A stretch of DNA of 5,649 nt, from assembly GCA_013152045.1 (NCBI GenBank), contig JAADGZ010000118.1:1-5649 (forward strand), in the 5' to 3' direction. This document shows positions 1-4,891 of this stretch, in pieces; position 1 is the first letter of the stretch; each line of letters begins with the position of its first letter. The notes beneath the pieces were generated by a model. That model saw nothing but the letters and a program-made list of their open reading frames with translations, had not been told where the DNA came from and ran no database searches. Made by a program: the position numbers and the translations under genes. The stretch comes from Gammaproteobacteria bacterium (lineage in GTDB: Bacteria > Pseudomonadota > Gammaproteobacteria > UBA6429 > Thiohalophilaceae).

Positions 1-944
1 TCCAGTGTCCACTGGAGCATGGAGCCATCGTAGAGCCTGACGTTCTTGTTACCCATCAGCTCACTGAACACGAACCAGCTGCCTGAGGCAAGGTGGCCAC
101 TGTTGCAGTAGGTAATGATGTCCTTGTCAGTATCTATTTTCAGTGTGGCGGCCAGGGTACGCAGGGTCTTTGTCGGGGTAAAGGTGGCAGGGGCTGTGGG
201 CTGGGTTAGTAATTCATTGGGAAACGGTTTTGCGCCGGGGATGTGGCCTTTGGCGTAAACATAGGATTTTTTATAGGTGCCCAGGTATTGGGCCAGGGAG
301 CGCGTGTCCACCAGTTGGGCGTTGCCGGTTTTTACTGCAGTTGCCACTTCATCGCTGGTTGCCAGCAATGCCTCGCGTTCTGCGGTGGCCTTCCAGTTGC
401 CCCGGGGCGGCCGGGCGCCATCGGTGCTGGCTTCTCCCCCGTCCATGAGCCAGCTGGCCATGCCGCCGTCGAGGATAGCCAGTCTGTCCTGGCCATAGTA
501 TTTCAACTGCCAGTAAAGGCGTGTGGCCATGGTCACGTCGCCGTTACCCTCGCCTTTGCTGACGATGACCACGGTGCTTTCCCTGTTCAGTCCGACCTGC
601 TGCATGAGTGCCTCAAAGTCTTTTCGTTTTGGCAGCATGCGCGTCACCTTGCGACCGTTGATCAGGCGTGTATCTCGCACGTGTCGGTAATCTGTGAGGA
701 GCGCCCCCGGAATATGACCGCCGATACGGGCAAGCTGCTGCTGGCCGGTTTTCATGTCGCGCATGTACATGGGAGCGGTGGTGAAGCTCTTTGTGTCGGC
801 TCGCACATCGATGATGGTTACGCTGGAGAGGTTTCTTTCCAGCCAGGCGGCATCCACCAGCGGGCCGGGCAGTTTTGCTGCCGACGTGATTCCGCTGGCC
901 AGCACCAAGGCCGCCAGCGTGCATAATCTCGCTATCATGTTCAT
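1..944 (-). CDS. Exported tandem-domain rhodanese (sulfurtransferase), C-terminus cut by window edge
   Basis: The minus-strand frame is open from an ATG at 944 to the window edge (314 complete codons, no stop), so only the last residues are missing. The first ~22 residues form a signal peptide (MNMIARLCTLAALVLASG, then ITSAA before KLPGP), so the enzyme should act in the periplasm. Two rhodanese domains follow. Domain 1 (about 28-170) has TIIDVRAD, GHIPGA (76-81) and LDGGMASW, but the loop that should carry the catalytic cysteine reads VSKGEGNGD and has none, so it is probably structural. Domain 2 (about 195-314) has LVDTR, GHIPGA (233-238) and the active loop CNSGHLAS with Cys280, followed by VRLYDGSMLQW. 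This inactive-plus-active layout is typical of thiosulfate and mercaptopyruvate sulfurtransferases, which move sulfane sulfur from a donor to a thiophilic acceptor through a cysteine persulfide. The loop CNSGHLA differs from the classical CRKGVTA and CGSGVTA, so the donor cannot be named. ATG 944 is chosen over ATG 938 because a GGGAG lies 7 bases upstream. Family is secure; substrate is unknown. Confidence 0.93.
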   Translation of the reverse strand, partial: MNMIARLCTLAALVLASGITSAAKLPGPLVDAAWLERNLSSVTIIDVRADTKSFTTAPMYMRDMKTGQQQLARIGGHIPGALLTDYRHVRDTRLINGRKVTRMLPKRKDFEALMQQVGLNRESTVVIVSKGEGNGDVTMATRLYWQLKYYGQDRLAILDGGMASWLMDGGEASTDGARPPRGNWKATAEREALLATSDEVATAVKTGNAQLVDTRSLAQYLGTYKKSYVYAKGHIPGAKPFPNELLTQPTAPATFTPTKTLRTLAATLKIDTDKDIITYCNSGHLASGSWFVFSELMGNKNVRLYDGSMLQWTL

Positions 945-950
945 GGGTAT

Positions 951-956
951 CTCCCG
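951..956 (-). promoter_or_regulatory. Ribosome binding site of the rhodanese gene
   Basis: Read on the minus strand, CGGGAG sits directly upstream with a 6-base spacer (ATACCC) before ATG 944. This fixes the start at 944 rather than at the in-frame ATG six bases further in, and keeps the signal peptide n-region intact. Confidence 0.7.
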
Positions 957-965
957 TCAAGGTAA

Positions 966-976
966 ATTGTGACAAT
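966..976. promoter_or_regulatory. Perfect 11-base palindrome ATTGTGACAAT, possible operator
   Basis: ATTGT-G-ACAAT is a perfect dyad centred at 971, between the rhodanese RBS and its candidate -10 element. A second dyad lies 20 bases away, GGCAA-CAATA-TTGCC at 997-1011, which includes the perfect octamer CAATATTG and overlaps the candidate -35. Two short dyads flanking a promoter fit an operator arrangement, but dyads this short also arise by chance in AT-rich spacers. No regulator can be named. Confidence 0.25.
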
Positions 977-1004
977 GTTAGATGGGATATGTTAAAGGCA
1001 ACAA
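975..1004 (-). promoter_or_regulatory. Weak candidate sigma-70 promoter for the rhodanese gene
   Basis: On the minus strand a TTGTTG (999-1004) and a TAACAT (975-980) are separated by 18 bases, a poor to moderate match to TTGACA/TATAAT. Transcription would begin near 968, about 24 bases before the start codon. The 11-base palindrome ATTGTGACAAT (966-976) overlaps the end of the -10 element and the predicted start site, where a repressor could act. The call rests only on consensus matching. Confidence 0.25.
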
Positions 1005-1218
1005 TATTGCCAGGTTTATCCGGCTTGGTTATCAAATATGCCCATTCGGTGGGGTCAGGGTGATGTTGTTTTGTCTCGTGTCGCACCTGACCGAGGCGTT
1101 TTCAACAAGCTTTGCCTGAGTGGGGTACACTTAAGGACACCTAAAAATCTGTATTGTGCCATCGGCCGAGACGTTTTTGTCACTTGCATTCTCGCCGGGC
1201 GCAGAGGCCGTAGGTATT

Positions 1219-1225
1219 GGTGGAG
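1219..1225 (+). promoter_or_regulatory. Ribosome binding site that decides the regulator start
   Basis: GGTGGAG ends 7 bases before the ATG at 1233. No comparable purine-rich site precedes the ATG at 1038. This spacing, and the fact that recognisable MalT-like sequence (PRLSSAIYSRKRLFGLL) begins shortly after 1233, make 1233 the preferred start. Confidence 0.7.
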
Positions 1226-1232
1226 CACTAGG

Positions 1233-4200
1233 ATGAGGCGACAATCCCGCTACCCTGCAAAAATCACCTGTCCCAGGCTATCCTCAGCCATTTATTCGAG
1301 AAAGCGACTTTTCGGGCTTCTGGACAAGGCGAGAAAACGTCCTGTCGTCTTTATATCCGCGGCACCCGGCTCCGGGAAAACAACGCTGATTCTGAGCTAT
1401 ATCGAGGCGAACAAGATTCCCTGTTGCTGGTATCAATGCGATAGCGGCGATGCGGATATTCAGACCTTCTTTTATTTTCTCGGCAGGATGGCCGCAAAGG
1501 CCGCGCCCAGGAAAAAGCCTCTTCCTGTGCTGACTCCCGAATACCTTCCCAACCTGGTGGTGTTTGCAAGACGTTATTTTCGAAGCCTCTTTTCGCGGCT
1601 CAAGCCTCCGCATCTTCTGGTGTTCGATAATTATCAGGATGTCGGGGAGAAATCCGTTGTCCATGAAGTCATGCGCCACGCTCTTGCGGAAATTCCGGAA
1701 GGAATAAATGTTGTCATTATCAGCCGTCACGATGTTCCGGTAGAGTTGGCGCGCTTGAGGGCCAACAGTGATTTGAGCGTTATAGATGACCCTCGGCTGA
1801 GGCTTACTGTCGATGAATCAAGGGGGATAATAAATCGCCGCAGCCGCAAGGTGCATCTCACGGATCAGACAATAAAATACCTGCATGAGTTATCGGGTGG
1901 CTGGGCCGCGGGACTGACGCTTTTAATGGAGGGAGGTATTGAGTCTGGAGATATGAGGGCAGGCCCGGAATCAAAAAAGTCGCTATTCGCCTATTTTGCC
2001 GGCGAGATATTCGACAGTCTCGATAAAGGGACAGGTGATTTTTTGCTCAAGACCTCTTTGCTGTCCATGTTTACTTTGGACATGGCGAAGCAGCTGACGG
2101 GTAATGCGAGCGCTGGATCCATTCTTTCGTCTTTATTACGCAACAACTATTTCATCAGCAAGCACCATGGGCCACGCGTGGTTTATCAGTACCATCAGCT
2201 TTTCAGGGAGTTTCTCTTCGAGCGGGTGCAAAACGATTTCTCTAAAGGGCAGATGGGCCTGCTTTTAAACCGGTCGGCGGAACTGCTTGAACAGGCAGGG
2301 CAGTCTGAAGAGGCCGTTTATCTTCTCGAAAAAGCCGGGAACTTTGAGGGGATGGCAAGGCGGGTACTTTCTCTGGCTCCCACACTCGCCGCACAGGCGA
2401 GGTATGGGGTTCTCAGCGGGATGCTTGAAAAAATCCCGCAGAAAAGCCCTTGGGTTATTTACTGGAAGGGCATATGTCAGCTTTCAGTGAATCCGATACA
2501 AAGCCTTGATTACTTCGAAAATGCATTGAAAGGTTTTCACTCAGAAGACCAGCCGGATGGTATGTATTTGACCTTCGTAGGGGCCTTTAATGCGCTGATA
2601 CAGGCCAGGATGGGCTATGACAAGCTGGATCCTTGGATAGAAAAGCTGGATAGTCTGAAAAAGGAATACCCTTCTGCCCCAGCCGAACCGATAAGGGAGC
2701 GCGTGGCGGCGGACATCTTTTTTGTCCTCGTCTTGAGGCAACCCGGACACCCTCAATTCAATACCTGGAAGGAAATCACTCGCGATCTTGCCACCATGCC
2801 CGGGGATTACGGTGCGCGGCTTTCGAATGGCTGGCGGCTGTGTTTTTACTACCTGTGGATAGGGCAGTATCAGGAGGCCTTTTATCTCATTGATTCGCTC
2901 AAGAGCCAGCTTGGATCAAATACCTGTTCCGATCTTGATTTGATCATGCTGATAGCGGCGGATCAGATGGCAAGCTGGCAGGCGGGGCTCTGGGAAAGGA
3001 GCTTTAAGGCTGCTTCAGAGCTTGAAAGCATTTCCGAACAAAGTGGAATACCTTTCTGGGAAAATTATACGAAGATCAACACGGCATTGGCGGCCATCAC
3101 TGCCGGCGATTTGCGCATTGCAGATGATACATTGCGCAAACTCGAACAGACCATCGGTTCCAGCGATTACACCGACAAGGCGCTTTATCATTTTGCGGCG
3201 TGTTGGAGTGCCCTCATGAAAGACGATCTTCAGCTTGCATTCGTCCACGGGCAGGCCGGTATCGAGTTTGGCTACAAGGCCAACACCTTCCTTACCATCG
3301 CCATGTCCCACTTTGGTATGGCAATTGTCGATATAAGATCAGGCAGGCCTGAAAGCGCCCGCGTGCATCTTGAAAAGATGCGCGAGCAGGGTCTTCCCAT
3401 CAATAACCGCCTTATCGAGTTTATGTATCTTTTGATGCGCGCAAAAATGGTGTTGGATGCTGGTGGGAGTGACGGGGAAGCGCTTCTTCGGCAGGCCTTC
3501 AAGCTGGGTGCGCAGAATGATTTTGTAAATTTCTATTTTTTCATGCCCTCCATGATGGCTGGATTGTGCATAAAGGCCCTGGAACTGGGGATCGAAACGG
3601 AATATGTAAAAAGCCTCATTAACAGAAGGGGGCTCGTCCCTAAGAATCCTCCTTTGCATTTAGCCAATTGGCCCTGGCGGGTGGAGATTTACACCCTGGG
3701 GCGATTCACCGTGCTGGTCGATGGCGTCCCCGTGCATCCTGCTGGCAAGGGGCACAACAAGCCGCTTGAGTTGCTCAAGATATTGATTGCCCTCGGCGGC
3801 CGTGAGGTCAGTGAAGAGCGTATTACTGAGGCCCTGTGGCCGGATGCCGAAGGTGATATGGCACACAGTGCCTTCACGACCACTCTGTCTCGCTTGCGTA
3901 AGCTGTTGTCTGGCGATGTGCTGCTTGTCAGTGACGGGCGACTGAGTCTTAGCGATCGACTTTGTCGGCTGGATACCTGGGTCTTCGAGCGGCTGCTCGG
4001 TGAACTCGATGTTCTGCTCTCGCCGGGCCAACAGGATGTCGAAAAGGTGCAGCGGCGAATGCAGGGTGTATTTGACTTATACCATGGCCCATTTTTGGCG
4101 AAGGAAACTCCGTTGAACTGGATGCTGGGCCCAAGAGAACGCCTGCGTCTGAAATTGCTGCGTGTGATCAAACGCCTCATCGGCTTTTACAGCAGAACAG

Positions 4201-4466
4201 GGCATTGCCAACAGGTTATCGCGTTGTATGAAAAGGCCCTGGAGCAGGATCCACTGGCCGAAGAATATTATCGTGGTTTAATGAAATGCCATGCCAGACA
4301 GGGCGACCGGGCAGAGGCGCTGGCCGTTTACGGCACCTGCCGGGATTTATTCAATGCCACCTTTAATATGGCCCCATCAGAAAAGACTGAGCAGCTCTGC
4401 CGGCTCATCGAGGCCAATGATCGGGAACGCCTAGCCCAGCTGTGTGATGCCTGTCGGCGAAGCTGA
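1233..4466 (+). CDS. MalT-like STAND ATPase regulator with C-terminal SARP/BTAD DNA-binding module
   Basis: The 1077-residue protein is probably a cytoplasmic, ligand- and ATP-controlled transcription activator. Residues 10-35 match the lead-in helix of MalT relatives. The ATPase follows: Walker A SAAPGSGKTT (42-51, Lys49), Walker B HLLVFDNYQDV (Asp132), IISRHDVP (162-169), RLRANSDLSVIDDPRLRLTVDE (174-195, the family LxxLRF-type strand), GGWAAGLTLL (222-231) and the winged-helix signature YHQLFREFLFERV (320-332). Residues ~340-810 are helical TPR-like repeats, the usual inducer-sensing superhelix. From 815 the protein changes type: VEIYTLGRFTVLVDG and EERITEALWPDAEGD...TLSRLRKLL (about 817-910) form an OmpR-like winged helix, and 914-1062 is a BTAD helical domain (EEYYRGLMKCHARQGDRAEA). 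So a SARP-type output replaces the LuxR helix-turn-helix of MalT. The second Walker B acid is Asn133. The start at 1233 follows its RBS; 1038 is an open but unlikely alternative. The inducer and targets are unknown; the divergent rhodanese promoter is one candidate target (inference). Confidence 0.93.
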   Translation: MRRQSRYPAKITCPRLSSAIYSRKRLFGLLDKARKRPVVFISAAPGSGKTTLILSYIEANKIPCCWYQCDSGDADIQTFFYFLGRMAAKAAPRKKPLPVLTPEYLPNLVVFARRYFRSLFSRLKPPHLLVFDNYQDVGEKSVVHEVMRHALAEIPEGINVVIISRHDVPVELARLRANSDLSVIDDPRLRLTVDESRGIINRRSRKVHLTDQTIKYLHELSGGWAAGLTLLMEGGIESGDMRAGPESKKSLFAYFAGEIFDSLDKGTGDFLLKTSLLSMFTLDMAKQLTGNASAGSILSSLLRNNYFISKHHGPRVVYQYHQLFREFLFERVQNDFSKGQMGLLLNRSAELLEQAGQSEEAVYLLEKAGNFEGMARRVLSLAPTLAAQARYGVLSGMLEKIPQKSPWVIYWKGICQLSVNPIQSLDYFENALKGFHSEDQPDGMYLTFVGAFNALIQARMGYDKLDPWIEKLDSLKKEYPSAPAEPIRERVAADIFFVLVLRQPGHPQFNTWKEITRDLATMPGDYGARLSNGWRLCFYYLWIGQYQEAFYLIDSLKSQLGSNTCSDLDLIMLIAADQMASWQAGLWERSFKAASELESISEQSGIPFWENYTKINTALAAITAGDLRIADDTLRKLEQTIGSSDYTDKALYHFAACWSALMKDDLQLAFVHGQAGIEFGYKANTFLTIAMSHFGMAIVDIRSGRPESARVHLEKMREQGLPINNRLIEFMYLLMRAKMVLDAGGSDGEALLRQAFKLGAQNDFVNFYFFMPSMMAGLCIKALELGIETEYVKSLINRRGLVPKNPPLHLANWPWRVEIYTLGRFTVLVDGVPVHPAGKGHNKPLELLKILIALGGREVSEERITEALWPDAEGDMAHSAFTTTLSRLRKLLSGDVLLVSDGRLSLSDRLCRLDTWVFERLLGELDVLLSPGQQDVEKVQRRMQGVFDLYHGPFLAKETPLNWMLGPRERLRLKLLRVIKRLIGFYSRTGHCQQVIALYEKALEQDPLAEEYYRGLMKCHARQGDRAEALAVYGTCRDLFNATFNMAPSEKTEQLCRLIEANDRERLAQLCDACRRS

Positions 4467-4490
4467 GTCTTATCAACCTCTCAGGTGGTG

Positions 4491-4548
4491 CGTGGGAGTG
4501 CCTTTCCAGGCACGAGAATTGAATCGCGACAGGAATGTCGCTCCCACG
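4491..4548. repeat. REP doublet (REPIN-like): two inverted hairpin units
   Basis: Two related units face each other. The left unit reads CGTGGGA, then the hairpin GTGCCT-TTCC-AGGCAC (4498-4513). The right unit, read on the minus strand, is CGTGGGA, then GCGACA-TTCC-TGTCGC (4541-4526). Both have perfect 6-bp stems and an identical TTCC loop, although the stems differ at three positions (covariation). The outer arms CGTGGGAG (4491-4498) and CTCCCACG (4541-4548) are a perfect 8-bp inverted repeat. A GTGGGAG-type head followed by a small hairpin is the form of REP sequences mobilised by RAYT (REP-associated tyrosine) transposases in Gammaproteobacteria, and an inverted pair is called a REPIN. No RAYT gene is in the window. 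It might also attenuate read-through from the regulator, but it lacks the T-run of an intrinsic terminator. Confidence 0.85.
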
Positions 4549-4583
4549 GCCATATGCATACTCCTGCAGTAATAATTCCTTAC

Positions 4584-4601
4584 TTGTGACTGGTTTGTGA
4601 C
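4584..4601. promoter_or_regulatory. TTGTGAC direct repeat, 11-base period
   Basis: TTGTGAC occurs at 4584-4590 and again at 4595-4601, exactly one helical turn apart, about 85 bases upstream of the small gene. The TGTGA half-sites are in direct orientation with 6 bases between them, so this is not a standard CRP palindrome (TGTGA-N6-TCACA). A pair of same-face half-sites could bind a tandem activator; SARP proteins are known to bind direct repeats spaced by a helical turn. The same heptamer occurs once at 967-973 upstream of the rhodanese. Function is conjecture. Confidence 0.25.
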
Positions 4602-4684
4602 CCGTCGGGTGCTACGTTGGCAATCGTCAATGGACACAACTGGTGATGTTCCCGCTACTAATGACCCATGGAGGCCCGCTGCTC

Positions 4685-4888
4685 ATGAGGAGCTACCTCA
4701 TACATATTTACCAGCGGGAAAGTCGCACCGACCCAAGGGACAGCATAGAGATCATCGGGATAGTGGAAGGCATAGAAAGCGAGAGGCGCTATCCATTCAC
4801 TAACCGGGATGAACTGTGGAACCTGGTGACAGGAAAGAATCCGACGCGCCTTGCTGCCGAAAAAATTAGTCGTAAACGGGAGGGATGA
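4685..4888 (+). CDS. Small conserved-looking protein of unknown function (67 residues)
   Basis: The frame encodes a small soluble protein that begins MRSYLIHIYQRE, continues with DSIEIIGIVEGIESERRYPF and TNRDELWNLVTG, and ends in the basic tail RLAAEKISRKREG. The pattern of a beta strand (YLIHIY), a second strand (IEIIGIVEGI) and an amphipathic helix (RDELWNLVTG) suggests a folded alpha/beta miniprotein. From memory, short bacterial proteins of the type YLVRIYRRE...GVVEEV...F.s.dELWeiL are common and mostly annotated as hypothetical; I know no assigned function. It has no signal peptide or membrane segment. ATG 4685 is preferred over 4643 because GGAGG (4670-4674) lies 10 bases upstream and the recognisable pattern begins there. 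The stop codon is 3 bases before the FG-GAP gene, so the two should be co-transcribed and translationally coupled. Confidence 0.72.
   Translation: MRSYLIHIYQRESRTDPRDSIEIIGIVEGIESERRYPFTNRDELWNLVTGKNPTRLAAEKISRKREG
4879..4884 (+). promoter_or_regulatory. Ribosome binding site of the FG-GAP gene, inside the end of the small gene
   Basis: GGAGGG lies in the last codons of the upstream gene, 7 bases before ATG 4892. The upstream stop TGA (4886-4888) falls between this site and the start codon, so terminating ribosomes pass over it; this is the classic layout for coupled translation. It favours 4892 over the in-frame ATG at 4913. Confidence 0.8.
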
Positions 4889-4891
4889 GAA

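Larger units (their letters stand above)
945..1232. other. Divergent intergenic region between rhodanese and regulator genes
   Basis: This 288-base stretch separates two genes that point away from each other, so it should hold both promoters. The frame of the regulator stays open back to an ATG at 1038. The 65 extra codons give an arginine- and cysteine-rich, unconserved-looking peptide without a good RBS, so I treat the stretch as non-coding. It holds the RBS of each gene, small palindromes at 966-976 and 997-1011, and a spaced inverted repeat GGTCAGG (1053-1059) / CCTGACC (1086-1092). I see no convincing sigma-70 promoter for the regulator. Confidence 0.6.
4467..4684. other. Intergenic region with REP doublet and TTGTGAC direct repeat
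   Basis: This 218-base region lies between the regulator and the small gene. It contains a REP doublet at 4491-4548 and a TTGTGAC direct repeat at 4584-4601. No hairpin followed by a T-run is present, so no intrinsic terminator for the regulator can be called. AT-rich TAATAATTCC near 4570-4579 and the bases after the direct repeat are where a promoter for the small gene could lie, but I see no convincing paired -35/-10. Open frames through here are short and look random. Confidence 0.6.

Noticed and set aside
243..926. Long plus-strand open frame of 227 codons opposite the rhodanese
   Set aside because: It is antisense to a gene with clear signal peptide, two rhodanese domains and active-site loop; its own translation is Cys/His/Gly-rich and shows no family pattern.
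613..1086. Minus-strand open frame of 157 codons overlapping the rhodanese start
   Set aside because: It is a shifted frame of the rhodanese gene extended into the spacer, His/Arg-rich and without family resemblance.
1104..1133. Possible sigma-70 promoter for the regulator (TTCAAC ... TACACT)
   Set aside because: The -35 match is poor and the spacer is 19 bases; not distinguishable from chance.
1038..1232. In-frame 65-codon N-terminal extension of the regulator from ATG 1038
   Set aside because: It lacks a good RBS, is rich in Arg and Cys without family resemblance, and the ATG at 1233 has GGTGGAG at ideal spacing just before the recognisable MalT-like sequence.
1231..1240. GGATGAGG resembling a MalT box (GGGGATGAGG)
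   Set aside because: It overlaps the start codon of the regulator itself, is a single partial match, and this protein has a SARP output rather than the MalT helix-turn-helix.
4491..4548. Intrinsic transcription terminator for the regulator
   Set aside because: The hairpins are not followed by a T-run, and the paired, inverted, covarying units fit a REP doublet better.
4585..4600. CRP binding site suggested by TGTGA half-sites
   Set aside because: The two TGTGA motifs are direct repeats, not the inverted TGTGA-N6-TCACA that CRP binds.
4597..4803. Alternative 68-codon plus-strand frame overlapping the small gene
   Set aside because: It lacks an RBS and a plausible folded pattern, whereas the 4685-4888 frame has both and abuts the FG-GAP gene.
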